Below, one piece after another: positions 16,162 to 24,222 of a stretch of 64,000 bases of DNA. A program made the translations under genes and the position numbers. The notes under the pieces are model-generated. The model saw nothing but the letters and a program-made list of their open reading frames with translations. It searched no databases and was not told the DNA's origin. This stretch comes from a virus: the IMG/VR virus record IMGVR_UViG_3300006923_000008, positions 1-64,000 of that record. The stretch is one strand, 5' to 3'. How positions within the stretch are numbered: the stretch's first letter is position 1; the number at the start of each line of letters is the position of its first letter.

Positions 16162-16623
16162 ATGAATCCCAAGAAGCCAAAAAAACCGAGAAAGCCAAGT
16201 GCTCCGCCCAGGCCAAAGGAAGTGCTTGAAAAGCACATTATGATAACTGAGTGGGTTCAGGATCGAGAGAGCTATTCCCTAGAAGATGTTCTTCCAGATG
16301 GGGTTCCTTTGTCGCAAATATTTCTAGTGATTGATCATGAGGCTTCATATGATTATGAAGGATGTTCCGGAGCTTCAATGTTCATAGTCTATGACATTCA
16401 AAATCCTAATCTTGAAAAAGATAATCAAATTTATGAAGCCAAACTGAAAGAGTATTTGAAGAATATGTCTTCTTATGAAGAAAAGTTAAAGGATTATGAG
16501 GTTAAAATGCAGAAGTGGAAGCTGGCAGTTGCTCCGCAACTGTTAAGCGATGCCGAGAAAAAGCGTGATAAGCTTCAGTCTGAATTAAAAAAGCTTGAAA
16601 AGAAAATTGAAGACTTAAAATGA
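16162..16623 (+). CDS. Hypothetical coiled-coil protein, 153 aa
   Basis: Begins with a Pro/Lys-rich tract (MNPKKPKKPRKPSAPPRPKE), then a short folded part. The last 60 residues form a long coiled coil (KLKEYLKNMSSYEEKLKDYE and later EKKRDKLQSELKKLEKKIE). ATG 16162 follows the ClpP stop closely. Function unknown; the shape suggests a scaffold or linker protein. Confidence 0.5.
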   Translation: MNPKKPKKPRKPSAPPRPKEVLEKHIMITEWVQDRESYSLEDVLPDGVPLSQIFLVIDHEASYDYEGCSGASMFIVYDIQNPNLEKDNQIYEAKLKEYLKNMSSYEEKLKDYEVKMQKWKLAVAPQLLSDAEKKRDKLQSELKKLEKKIEDLK

Positions 16624-16654
16624 GGTTAGCTGAGCCAGAAAGAGGTAGAGAAAG

Positions 16655-16780
16655 ATGATCAATTTTGTTAAAAAGACTGCGCTGGTAGCAATGATTCTCT
16701 ATGGAGCTGGCTATTGCATTTATCACACCAATGAAATTGTTCCAAAACTTATTAAGTTTATGGATCTCATTTACGGATAG
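16655..16780 (+). CDS. Small membrane protein, 41 aa
   Basis: A 41-residue ORF with AGAGGTAGAG upstream of its ATG. It has a short basic start (MINFVKK) and one hydrophobic segment (TALVAMILYGAGYCIY) that can span the membrane once. The gap it fills is otherwise empty. Possible roles include inner-membrane accessory or lysis control, but nothing in the sequence decides this. Confidence 0.5.
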   Translation: MINFVKKTALVAMILYGAGYCIYHTNEIVPKLIKFMDLIYG

Positions 16781-16789
16781 GGGACTAAA

Positions 16790-17755
16790 ATGAAGACGAT
16801 AGTTAAGATGCTCTTTGGAAGCAAGGTCTATGGAACGAATCTTCCATCTTCCGACACGGACTATAAAGAAGTTTTCCTGCCAGATCCTCGTGACATATTT
16901 CTCTTTAAAACTAAAAGGATTATGTCTTCAGCCACTAGCTCAGGGAAGAATTCTTCTGAAGATATTGATGTAGAGTCAATAGAGTTTGGTAGATTCTTAG
17001 AGCTTTGTATGGCCGGGCAAACAAATGCTTTAGATATGCTTTTTACTCCAAAGGAATTTTGGCTAGAATCCTCTCCTGTTTGGGAGAGAGTCTTGGAGCT
17101 TCGGCCGCATATCTTGAACAAAAAGGTTCACGCTATGGTTGGATATTGTAAATCTCAAGCTTCCAAATATTCTTTGAAGGGCGACCGAATGAACGATGCA
17201 AAGGCTGTGCTTGGTTTGTTCCGGTCTATGCCCTCTGATGCAAGGCTATCGGAACACTTAGACGACCTCGCACATCTTGCTGAGAGAAAGCACGTTGAGC
17301 TTACTGACGTGATTCTTAATAAGAAGTCTGGAAAGAAAGCTCCTGCCCTAATGGTTTGCGGCAGATATATGCCCGTAACCACTACTTTTGGATATTGCAT
17401 TGATAGCACCCTAACTCCTTTATGTGAGAGGTATGGTCGTCGTTCACAGGCGGCGGCAGAAGCTAGTGGAGCAGACTATAAAGCTATGATGCACGCGCTT
17501 AGAATCTCCGGCGAAGCAATCGAGCTATTAGAGACAGGCTCTATTACCCTTCCCTTAAAGGAAGCTGATTATCTTCTGAGAGTTCGCAAAGGAGAAGTTT
17601 CTGTTGAGGAAATTTCTGAAGAAATCGAAAGCAGGCTTAAGAGCGTAACTGCCGCAGTCGCAACAAGCTCTCTTCCGGAAGAATCAGATAGGAAAGTGAT
17701 TGAGCAGATAATATATGACACTTATCGATATCATTTTCTGCAAGAATTAAATTGA
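16790..17755 (+). CDS. Predicted nucleotidyltransferase (RlaP/PF10127-like)
   Basis: The N terminus MLFGSKVYGTNLPSSDTDYK shows the nucleotidyltransferase pattern GS followed by DxD, in the form typical of the PF10127 family (RlaP and phage relatives). Residues 60-110 continue with the usual DMLF/EFWLE region. The rest is helical. T4 RlaP-type proteins are linked to RNA repair or modification, but substrate and reaction are unproven. At 321 residues it is near full length. The GGGGAC just before the ATG is a modest ribosome site. Confidence 0.75.
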   Translation: MKTIVKMLFGSKVYGTNLPSSDTDYKEVFLPDPRDIFLFKTKRIMSSATSSGKNSSEDIDVESIEFGRFLELCMAGQTNALDMLFTPKEFWLESSPVWERVLELRPHILNKKVHAMVGYCKSQASKYSLKGDRMNDAKAVLGLFRSMPSDARLSEHLDDLAHLAERKHVELTDVILNKKSGKKAPALMVCGRYMPVTTTFGYCIDSTLTPLCERYGRRSQAAAEASGADYKAMMHALRISGEAIELLETGSITLPLKEADYLLRVRKGEVSVEEISEEIESRLKSVTAAVATSSLPEESDRKVIEQIIYDTYRYHFLQELN

Positions 17756-17765
17756 GATTTTATAG

Positions 17766-17945
17766 ATGAAATATTATATCAAAAGAGTAAGGTTGAGGCG
17801 TTTAGAGAGGCGAGTTATTGAGGCGGCAAAGCGAGCTTGCGGAGCCTTTGCGACCTATGATGAATTAAACAACGCAGAAGAGCACTTGAGGTTTGCAGTC
17901 AGAGATCTTGAGAAATTTGAAAGGAAGAACGAAAGTGAGTCATAA
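17766..17945 (+). CDS. Small basic protein, 59 aa
   Basis: A 59-residue ORF with an Arg-rich N terminus (KRVRLRRLERRVIEAAKRAC) and an acidic helical C terminus. It fills a gap and overlaps the next start by 11 bases. The ribosome site is weak. Function unknown. Confidence 0.45.
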   Translation: MKYYIKRVRLRRLERRVIEAAKRACGAFATYDELNNAEEHLRFAVRDLEKFERKNESES

Positions 17946-18375
17946 CTGTTATAGCGATATTGTCCCATTTGTAAAGCATTGCTTTTTCGAGGGAGATCCG
18001 AACAAGGATAGGCAGGCATCAAAGCTTTTCAACACGGATTGTTATCTCGAAGGAGAGTGTGACTGGCAGTGGGATTTTTCTGATGAAGATATCAGCAATA
18101 TAACGAATCAGAAATTAGTTGTTAATGATTGGACTCATATGGGTTATGTTAATTTCGGGAAGAGAGGCTATATTTATGCTTCGCTTTGGACTAAGGATGA
18201 TAGCCAAAAAGTTTGGATTGTAAATTCTTCTCAGTACTCTAATGTTGGAGAATTTGATATGGCAATTATGGCGAATGACAGAACCTCTGTAGTGGAGTTT
18301 TCTAAGGATTTTTCGCATCTTATGACGACAGATATTCCGATCGAAGAAACAGACGTAGTTCAGTGCTGGAGTTGA
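17935..18375 (+). CDS. Hypothetical protein, 146 aa
   Basis: GTG 17935 is preceded by AAGGAAG with good spacing. The product is acidic and Trp-rich (CDWQWDFSDEDI near residue 42) and mostly beta in character. Not recognised. It belongs to a run of small genes of unknown function from 17.7 to 23.6 kb. Confidence 0.5.
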   Translation: MSHNCYSDIVPFVKHCFFEGDPNKDRQASKLFNTDCYLEGECDWQWDFSDEDISNITNQKLVVNDWTHMGYVNFGKRGYIYASLWTKDDSQKVWIVNSSQYSNVGEFDMAIMANDRTSVVEFSKDFSHLMTTDIPIEETDVVQCWS

Positions 18376-18390
18376 GCTTTGGAGAGAAAA

Positions 18391-18825
18391 ATGAATGATA
18401 AACAGTTTTTGTTTTGGTTAGCAGAAGGTCTTGTGCCGGTTTATGGAATAGAGGATGAAAAGGTTATAGGTCGAGTGAGGGCTATAGCCGAAGCAAGCCC
18501 TGACGATCAAACTTCAATGCCTCAAATTGCAGAGAGGCAGATTCCAGATGCAGAGCTTTTTGGGTTAACTCAAGAGTATCGAAAAATCAACGAGGGAATT
18601 GAAGGTACTGTGACTATTCGGGGAATTGAGTTTGGTTACACGGCCCAATGGGAAGAGTGTGATTATCCTAGTTACACGTCAGACATTCCAGACATTTTTG
18701 GATTTGTAATTACTCAAGATATTCCGTTTGTAGCATATTCCAAGAGGATCAAAGGCTTTTGCGAAAAGCTCAAAGCTTTTGAGGAGGAATATATTGAGTT
18801 TGATTCTGACATTATCTTTGGGTAA
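18391..18825 (+). CDS. Hypothetical protein, 144 aa
   Basis: ATG 18391 follows GGAGAG. A charged helix leads into a compact acidic domain containing GTVTIRGIEFGYTAQWEECD. Not recognised. Pro-rich turns near residue 115 suggest a globular fold without membrane segments. Confidence 0.5.
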   Translation: MNDKQFLFWLAEGLVPVYGIEDEKVIGRVRAIAEASPDDQTSMPQIAERQIPDAELFGLTQEYRKINEGIEGTVTIRGIEFGYTAQWEECDYPSYTSDIPDIFGFVITQDIPFVAYSKRIKGFCEKLKAFEEEYIEFDSDIIFG

Positions 18826-18831
18826 GAAGTT

Positions 18832-19065
18832 ATGAAATATTTTCTTTTAATTGCTGGCGAAAATTATTATCCAGATATCGGAACTGAAGATTGGATTGCC
18901 ACTTTTGAAACCAAGGAAGAGGCGGAGGACGAAATTAAGATCGAAATGTCTCCTTCTACAAATGAGTGGTACTATGGAAAGCATTTGATTCGCGGCTGTC
19001 ATTATGATTGGTACGAGATTGTCGACTTGAGAAAGTGGATTAATGAAGATGGGGAGGGAAAATGA
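18832..19065 (+). CDS. Hypothetical protein, 77 aa
   Basis: Starts six bases after the previous stop. It is a small acidic protein (MKYFLLIAGENYYPDIGTED) with an alternating pattern typical of a beta-alpha-beta mini-fold and Trp/Tyr-rich segments. Not recognised. Confidence 0.5.
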   Translation: MKYFLLIAGENYYPDIGTEDWIATFETKEEAEDEIKIEMSPSTNEWYYGKHLIRGCHYDWYEIVDLRKWINEDGEGK

Positions 19066-19066
19066 T

Positions 19067-19726
19067 ATGGGAGCTCATGATTACACTATTACGGTAAATG
19101 CATCAGATAAAGAGGCTGTCAGAAAAGCATGGAGCAGACGTGTTGAAGAGGATGCTCGTGAATCTGGAAGAGGAGCTTATGCTGGTAACGCAACAACTTT
19201 TTCTTCAGGAATAGAGTTTATTCATCGCGGTTTTGATTCTGAGGTAAAGGCTGAAGAGTATGTTTTGGATCACCATAGCAAACGAATGGCGCCTATTGCG
19301 TGCTCTTTTTATGCCCCTCAGGCGGTAACTGAAAAGCAGAGAAAGAAAGTCGAAGATGCAAGGTTAGACTTGAGAAGGGTCATGGAAAAGAAATATCATG
19401 GAATGGTGGCCATATGTGAATCATTCTTTGGAAGAAAGTCAACGCTCGTAGGATGTTCGGAATGTTCTTCTCGCCTTAGTCTAGATAGGCTTAAGGCAAA
19501 ACATATCTTTCCGTATAGAAGCGAGATATCTTCTGGCTATATATCTTATCCGCAGCTTCCAAAGTGTCCGCTTTGTAGCTCTGATTTGCTTAGCGATACA
19601 GCTATCAAAAGGATTGCTGCCTGGACAGAGAGGGAGGCCAAGGCCTTGGAGAAGGTGGAGCAGGCCGCAACCCAAAAGCCAAGCAAAAAGCTATCTTGGG
19701 TAGTCGGCGGTTGGGCGGCTTGTTAG
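19067..19726 (+). CDS. Hypothetical protein with zinc ribbon, 219 aa
   Basis: The N-terminal 110 residues look alpha/beta (MGAHDYTITVNASDKEAVRK). Residues 130-180 carry two Cys pairs, CSECS and CPLCS, spaced as in a zinc ribbon. The end is a Lys/Ala-rich helix. GGGAGG upstream supports ATG 19067. Function unknown. Confidence 0.5.
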   Translation: MGAHDYTITVNASDKEAVRKAWSRRVEEDARESGRGAYAGNATTFSSGIEFIHRGFDSEVKAEEYVLDHHSKRMAPIACSFYAPQAVTEKQRKKVEDARLDLRRVMEKKYHGMVAICESFFGRKSTLVGCSECSSRLSLDRLKAKHIFPYRSEISSGYISYPQLPKCPLCSSDLLSDTAIKRIAAWTEREAKALEKVEQAATQKPSKKLSWVVGGWAAC

Positions 19727-19729
19727 CTC

Positions 19730-19966
19730 ATGTGTGAGGGTGTACATACAGAGCATTGTTGTGTCATTCACGGATGCAAATATAGAGATGAGGACTGCAC
19801 GGTTGTAACCTATCAGAAGCGACAAAGCTTTTTGTGCGAAGATTGCTCTTGGACTCTAGGGGAATTTGAAGATATGAAAGAGGCACATAATAGAATCATT
19901 GAACTTAAGACTCTACTAGATTGCGTTAGGGCTGGGAGTCCTCATTCTTGGCTAAAAGCGAATTAG
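19730..19966 (+). CDS. Cysteine-rich small protein, 78 aa
   Basis: It has eight Cys and several His residues within about 65 residues (HTEHCCVIHGC, then CEDC), so it is probably zinc-binding, followed by a helix. It begins three bases after the preceding stop. Not recognised; it may work with the zinc-ribbon protein upstream. Confidence 0.5.
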   Translation: MCEGVHTEHCCVIHGCKYRDEDCTVVTYQKRQSFLCEDCSWTLGEFEDMKEAHNRIIELKTLLDCVRAGSPHSWLKAN

Positions 19967-20054
19967 AGTTGCGGCTGCCCGTGCAGGGTTTAAGATTTTT
20001 AGGCTAGCCAAATTGGGCTGAGCAGATTGAGCGAACCAAGAATAGGGGTTAAGT
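19967..20054 (+). promoter_or_regulatory. Leader of the IMPDH/GMP reductase gene
   Basis: This 88-base gap contains CTGC-CCGT-GCAG (a short hairpin), the palindrome GGCTAGCC and the 10-mer CTAGCCAAAT (20004-20013), which also occurs in the thyX leader at 13591-13600. A regulatory role is possible but unproven; no purine riboswitch consensus is seen. Confidence 0.25.
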
Positions 20055-21101
20055 ATGAAGCTAAAAGAAGGTTTGAGTTACCAAGACGTTTTAATTGTTC
20101 CACAGTTTTCTGATATACGCAGCAGAAAGGAAGTTGATCTAAGGTCAAGCCTCGGAAGCACCGTATGCAGTCTCCCGATTATATCGAGCCCAATGGACAC
20201 TGTTACAGAAGATAGGATGGCTTTGGCTATGGCAAAAGCCGGAGGAGTATCTGTGATTCACAGATATAATTCACCAGAGCAGCAGGCCCTAATCGTAAGG
20301 CGCGTTCTTGAGTCTGGCCTTGATATCGATGCGACAGCACATACTGCCGCTGCAATAGGAACTTCTTCAGACGAGTTAGCGCGCGCACGGACGCTCGTAG
20401 ACGCTGGTATCCGAATTCTATGTGTTGATGTTGCACATGGGCATCATGTTTTAATGCGGAATGCTCTAAGAAATCTGCGAAAAGACTTCGGAGACCATAT
20501 TCATATTATTGCGGGAAATATTGCGACGAAAGATGGATATGAAGCTCTGGTTGATTGGGGCGCGAATAGTGTTCGTGCGAATATTGGTTCAGGCTCAATC
20601 TGTTCTACAAAAATTCAAACAGGGCATGGAGTTCCTGGGTTGCAGACAATCTTTGATTGTGCCGAATCAAGTTATGACGCCCCTATCATTGCAGATGGTG
20701 GAATCAGAAATTCTGGAGATATAGTTAAGGCATTAGCTGCTGGAGCAAACTTTGTTATGTGCGGCTCCCTTCTGTCAGGAACAGACGAGACCCCAGGGGA
20801 CGTTCTGGAGACTTCAGAGGGTAAGTTCAAAGCCTATCGTGGGATGGCGTCAAAAGACGCTCAGATAGCCTGGAGGGGCCGCGCTGCTTCTCTAGAGGGC
20901 ATCGCAACAAGAGTAAGGCTTAAGGGGTCAGTTGCAGATGTTCTTGGAGATTTGGAAAGAGGAATTCGCTCTGGCCTTTCTTACTCTGGAGCAAGAACCA
21001 TCCACGAGCTTCAAGATAAGGCGGTCTTTATGAGGCAAACGAATGCCGGTCAGATAGAGAGCTCAACGCATATCTTTAATGCAGAAGGAGAGCGCCGATG
21101 A
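20055..21101 (+). CDS. guaB: IMP dehydrogenase / GMP reductase family protein without CBS domains
   Basis: The 348-residue TIM-barrel protein has the catalytic-Cys loop [13 protein letters not shown] (Cys183), [10 protein letters not shown] near residue 43, [11 protein letters not shown] and [15 protein letters not shown] oxidises IMP to XMP; GMP reductase runs GMP to IMP. Length and lack of CBS domains resemble GMP reductase, while the loop and the NAGQIES end resemble IMPDH, so direction is undecided. Either way it controls the IMP/GMP branch and would set supply for the adenylosuccinate synthetase at 4.9 kb. It is preceded by a leader sharing a 10-mer with the thyX leader. Confidence 0.85.
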   Translation: MKLKEGLSYQDVLIVPQFSDIRSRKEVDLRSSLGSTVCSLPIISSPMDTVTEDRMALAMAKAGGVSVIHRYNSPEQQALIVRRVLESGLDIDATAHTAAAIGTSSDELARARTLVDAGIRILCVDVAHGHHVLMRNALRNLRKDFGDHIHIIAGNIATKDGYEALVDWGANSVRANIGSGSICSTKIQTGHGVPGLQTIFDCAESSYDAPIIADGGIRNSGDIVKALAAGANFVMCGSLLSGTDETPGDVLETSEGKFKAYRGMASKDAQIAWRGRAASLEGIATRVRLKGSVADVLGDLERGIRSGLSYSGARTIHELQDKAVFMRQTNAGQIESSTHIFNAEGERR

Positions 21102-21259
21102 CTTCATCTGACGCTTTGGAGAAAGCCATCCAATCTATGAAGAAAGAAGAGGAACATTTCAGCTCTAGTGCGCAGAAGATCTTAAGGGCCCGCGCCAAGA
21201 CTTGGATTAAGATTCATAAGGCTCTGGCGAAGAAAGAGAGGGGTGGTCGTGAAAAATAA
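21098..21259 (+). CDS. Small basic helical protein, 53 aa
   Basis: The ATG overlaps the previous stop (ATGA), so translation is coupled. The product is a charged single helix (KAIQSMKKEEEHFSSSAQKI) ending in KKERGGREK. Function unknown. Confidence 0.5.
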   Translation: MTSSDALEKAIQSMKKEEEHFSSSAQKILRARAKTWIKIHKALAKKERGGREK

Positions 21260-21632
21260 GTACACGAAACCCAAGTTTGTTGTTTATGATAATATAACTA
21301 ATGAATATTTGATAAAATATGAAAGCCACTCTATAGCTAAAGGCTGGGCATGGGCGACAGAGCGAGTCTGGATTGATGATAGAGCTATATTTAACACTCT
21401 AAACGACGCAGAAGATGTCATTCGGGTGGCTTCTGTTGAGTTCCAAAAAAATGGAGTTACTAAGCTAGAGTTTGAGGTAAGAGAACATTTTGTTGGCAGT
21501 AAGACATATGAGGCCATTCGCCAAGCTTTGGTTCAGTCATATGGGCTTGATCTTATCGAATATGATAGAGATCATTATATGACTGCGGCGGTTATGGATG
21601 GATTAATTGAGCAGGGCTATATTCGAGAATAA
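21249..21632 (+). CDS. Hypothetical protein, 127 aa
   Basis: GTG 21249 is chosen because GAGAGGGG precedes it; GTG 21243 overlaps that site. The protein is alpha/beta with a C-terminal amphipathic part (YDRDHYMTAAVMDGLIEQGY). Not recognised. Confidence 0.45.
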   Translation: MKNKYTKPKFVVYDNITNEYLIKYESHSIAKGWAWATERVWIDDRAIFNTLNDAEDVIRVASVEFQKNGVTKLEFEVREHFVGSKTYEAIRQALVQSYGLDLIEYDRDHYMTAAVMDGLIEQGYIRE

Positions 21633-21657
21633 GCGCAGAGTAAAGCGGAATTGAATA

Positions 21658-21858
21658 ATGGCAATTATAATTCGAAAATGTAATGAGTGCGGCAAAGAAT
21701 ATAAAACATATTTTCCGCTGTCATATAGCCAGTTTTGCTCTATTGGATGCCAGTCTGCAGAGGCTCACAAGGAGCACGCAGAAGAGTGTCCTTGGCCCCA
21801 AGGCTGGCACACATGTAATTGCGGAGCCTTTGATTTACCGGAGAAAGAAAGTGAGTGA
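21658..21858 (+). CDS. Small zinc-finger protein, 66 aa
   Basis: Contains CNECGKEY near residue 8, then CSIGC, then CPWPQGWHTCNC, giving at least three Cys pairs and His residues for one or two zinc sites. The end overlaps the next gene by eight bases. The first 10 residues plus CSIGC resemble zinc-ribbon modules in HNH-type proteins, but no nuclease core is present. Confidence 0.5.
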   Translation: MAIIIRKCNECGKEYKTYFPLSYSQFCSIGCQSAEAHKEHAEECPWPQGWHTCNCGAFDLPEKESE

Positions 21859-22453
21859 AAAAGAAACGGGGACTTGTACAAGTTGTAAGAAAGAGTGCGA
21901 TAGCCTAAGTGAAGTTGGGTCGCGCGGCTCAAGGCGTGTTACCTTGTGCGAAGATTGCATGACCTGGGAGGCTCGATTGACTGTGAAATATTCAGATCTC
22001 TTGAGCAATTGCTACCCCTGCGTTGGAGAGGGGTGGTCGAATCTTCTTGAGGCAATGTGCGCGCATATTGAGCACTACCTTAAGTATACGGGAAAGGCCA
22101 TCATAGAGGACGGTGCAGAGCCGCCTTTGAATGGATACTATATGCATTCGTTTTCCTTCTGCCAAATAAAAGAAAAATTCGGAGGACTTAGAGCTTATTA
22201 CTATGGAGGTGATGAGTTTATTGAAGGAGTAGTCAGTCTAACTGAGGCGATGTCTCTTCAGGCCTGCGAGGTTTGCGGCGAGCGAGGAGAGCGCAGAGAC
22301 ACAAGTTGGATATCGACTCTATGCGATAGTCATTATGAGGAGAGAAAGGTTTTTGACGAATCAAGGAAAGTGGGACATAAACCAAAGAAGGTAGAGTATG
22401 AGCCCCAACAGTTGGACTTATTTAAGTTTAATATAATGAAGATGGTCCAATAA
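21851..22453 (+). CDS. Hypothetical zinc-ribbon protein, 200 aa
   Basis: GTG 21851 overlaps the end of the previous gene. The N terminus has CTSCKKEC and CEDC pairs. The middle contains SFCQIKEKFGGLRAYYYGGD, a segment often seen in small phage proteins that I cannot name, and a second CEVCG pair near residue 148. It is probably a two-zinc protein of unknown role. Confidence 0.5.
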   Translation: MSEKETGTCTSCKKECDSLSEVGSRGSRRVTLCEDCMTWEARLTVKYSDLLSNCYPCVGEGWSNLLEAMCAHIEHYLKYTGKAIIEDGAEPPLNGYYMHSFSFCQIKEKFGGLRAYYYGGDEFIEGVVSLTEAMSLQACEVCGERGERRDTSWISTLCDSHYEERKVFDESRKVGHKPKKVEYEPQQLDLFKFNIMKMVQ

Positions 22454-22692
22454 TGGGAGTTGATATAAAAATAGACACATGGCTTCAGGACGCAATTATA
22501 GATCATCTTGTAGATGTGGTTAGAGAAGAAGTTGGAGAGGAATATTATGTGCATTTTAAAGATGCAGAATATGGAATCCTTACGATAACTTGTTATTCCA
22601 AAACAAAACGGAACTATTACGCTGATAAACGCAAACAGTTCTCTTACAGAGAAGCTTTAAAGCTATTTCTTGAAAGTGAAGATAAATTTTAG
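22453..22692 (+). CDS. Hypothetical protein, 79 aa
   Basis: The start overlaps the previous stop (TAATG). It is a small alpha/beta protein (HLVDVVREEVGEEYYVHFKD) with a basic middle. Not recognised. Confidence 0.5.
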   Translation: MGVDIKIDTWLQDAIIDHLVDVVREEVGEEYYVHFKDAEYGILTITCYSKTKRNYYADKRKQFSYREALKLFLESEDKF

Positions 22693-22715
22693 CATAATTT
22701 CAAAGGAGGATAATT

Positions 22716-23180
22716 ATGAAGAAGAGATTGCATCCACAACTGACTACGCGCTCATATTCTGATTCTGGGAATGGAGAATATTCGGGCGGAACCTTTAATT
22801 TTTTTGGAATTGAGTTAGAAATTGCTTGGGACCCCAGAGAGGAGTCTTGGGAGCTTAGCTGTCCTCACCTAGTAGATGATAGCGAAATCATAAAATCCCT
22901 TAAAGCATTTGAGAAGAGTCTTTCGAAAGAGAGTGTGGAGACAGTATTTGGAGGAGAAAGGCAAGTCAGGTTTGTAGACCTAGGAGAAGGCCAGGAAAAC
23001 TTTTGGTCTGAAGACGGTGCCAAGTGGATGGTTGGAAAGGCTTCGTACAGCCACCTAGAGCCTCTTATCGGATATAATATCTGCATAAGAGTTTCGGGCC
23101 TAAACGATCTTCCGACCGGAGAAGTTAGGCATTTTGAAAATGAAACTTTCGTTTATATATACCCAGAGGATAATGAGTAA
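22716..23180 (+). CDS. Hypothetical protein, 154 aa
   Basis: AAAGGAGG directly upstream is one of the best ribosome sites in the window, suggesting strong translation. The protein is acidic and beta-rich (YSGGTFNFFGIELEIAWDPR near residue 22) and ends in acidic residues. Not recognised. Confidence 0.5.
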   Translation: MKKRLHPQLTTRSYSDSGNGEYSGGTFNFFGIELEIAWDPREESWELSCPHLVDDSEIIKSLKAFEKSLSKESVETVFGGERQVRFVDLGEGQENFWSEDGAKWMVGKASYSHLEPLIGYNICIRVSGLNDLPTGEVRHFENETFVYIYPEDNE

Positions 23181-23452
23181 TGGGAAAGAAGTCGAAAAAG
23201 CCATGGAAGGAAGATATCTACTATTTAATCATCGAGAATAGCTGCAAGATTATGCCCAGAAGTTATTTTGAGATAGTAGAGCTTCATGTTCCGGCCGGAT
23301 TTGATAAGAGCAAAGTTGGAGAGGCATTCTCGGAAGGAGAGGCTTTCTTGGATGGAGATCCTACTGTAAGCAAGACTGTGGTTTCTTGGTTTCACGAAAC
23401 TGAGTTTCCGGCCTATAAGCTTAAGCAGAGTTTTTATTTACAGGAGTTATAG
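23180..23452 (+). CDS. Hypothetical protein, 90 aa
   Basis: TAATG coupling with the gene upstream. Basic start (MGKKSKKPWKED), then an alpha/beta body (YFEIVELHVPAGFDKSKVGE). Not recognised. Confidence 0.5.
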   Translation: MGKKSKKPWKEDIYYLIIENSCKIMPRSYFEIVELHVPAGFDKSKVGEAFSEGEAFLDGDPTVSKTVVSWFHETEFPAYKLKQSFYLQEL

Positions 23453-23617
23453 GTGATTGTTTATATTATAACAGAAGAATCTTTTAGAAATGAAGCAAGA
23501 ATCGTTGCGGTCTTCTCCAGCGAAGAGGCAGCAGAGGAATTCTTATTCGAAAACGAAGGCGACGGCGAGACCACTCTTTGCGTAGAAGAGTGGTCTGTAG
23601 ATGAGGAGCTTCTGTAG
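23453..23617 (+). CDS. Small acidic protein, 54 aa
   Basis: GTG start directly after the previous stop, with GGAG nine bases upstream. Sequence MIVYIITEESFRNEARIVAV continues into an acidic helix (SSEEAAEEFLFENEGDGE). It ends directly before the aldolase-like gene. Function unknown. Confidence 0.5.
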   Translation: MIVYIITEESFRNEARIVAVFSSEEAAEEFLFENEGDGETTLCVEEWSVDEELL

Positions 23618-24202
23618 ATGTTAACTGCTATTGGCGATGTTATGCGAGAGGCATACGATAGAAACTGGATAACTACCAAGGACGGGAACTGCTCTTTAAA
23701 GAGGTCAGAGAAAAAAACTCTCTACATAACTCCGTCTGGAGTTAGAAAGAATATCATTTATCCAGAATCTATTCTTAGAATTCCAATTTCCAGAGGAAAG
23801 CTTGGCCTGAATAAGAATGCCTCTGGAGAGCTAGAGATGCATTGGCTTTTGCAGAAGAGTCACAAGGGAACGAGATGCGTGCTTCATCTGCATCCAACCT
23901 ATATTGTTGCAGCGATGATGGCAGGGTGGAATCTGCAGGCATTAGCAAAGAAGTTTCCGGAAGTATATCGCTATACAAAAGTTGGGAAGAATGTAGGACT
24001 TTGGGAGGCGACAAGTAAAGGCTTGGCAGATGATACATTTTTTCAAATGCAACGTAATGGAGAGGTCTATTATGATATTGTTGGCCAAACTGCGCATGGA
24101 GCTTGTGCTATTGGGAAAAACCCGTGGGAAGCATTTTGTCACATAGAAAGGCTAGAGCATATTTGCAAAATAGCATTAGCCTCTGGAGTTAAGCCAGAAT
24201 AA
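23618..24202 (+). CDS. Class II aldolase/adducin family protein
   Basis: The 194-residue product carries the family pattern: TTKDGNCSLK near residue 19, ITPSGVRK near 37, the catalytic Glu region ELEMHWLLQK, and the zinc site HLHP at residues 90-93, with a later His in GQTAHGACAIG. Family members are aldolases for sugar phosphates, or related epimerases and dehydratases such as MtnB. The substrate in a phage is unknown; sugar or nucleotide-sugar metabolism are possibilities. It is a plausible full-length single-domain member. Confidence 0.75.
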   Translation: MLTAIGDVMREAYDRNWITTKDGNCSLKRSEKKTLYITPSGVRKNIIYPESILRIPISRGKLGLNKNASGELEMHWLLQKSHKGTRCVLHLHPTYIVAAMMAGWNLQALAKKFPEVYRYTKVGKNVGLWEATSKGLADDTFFQMQRNGEVYYDIVGQTAHGACAIGKNPWEAFCHIERLEHICKIALASGVKPE

Positions 24203-24222
24203 ATATAAAGGAGAAAAGGAAG

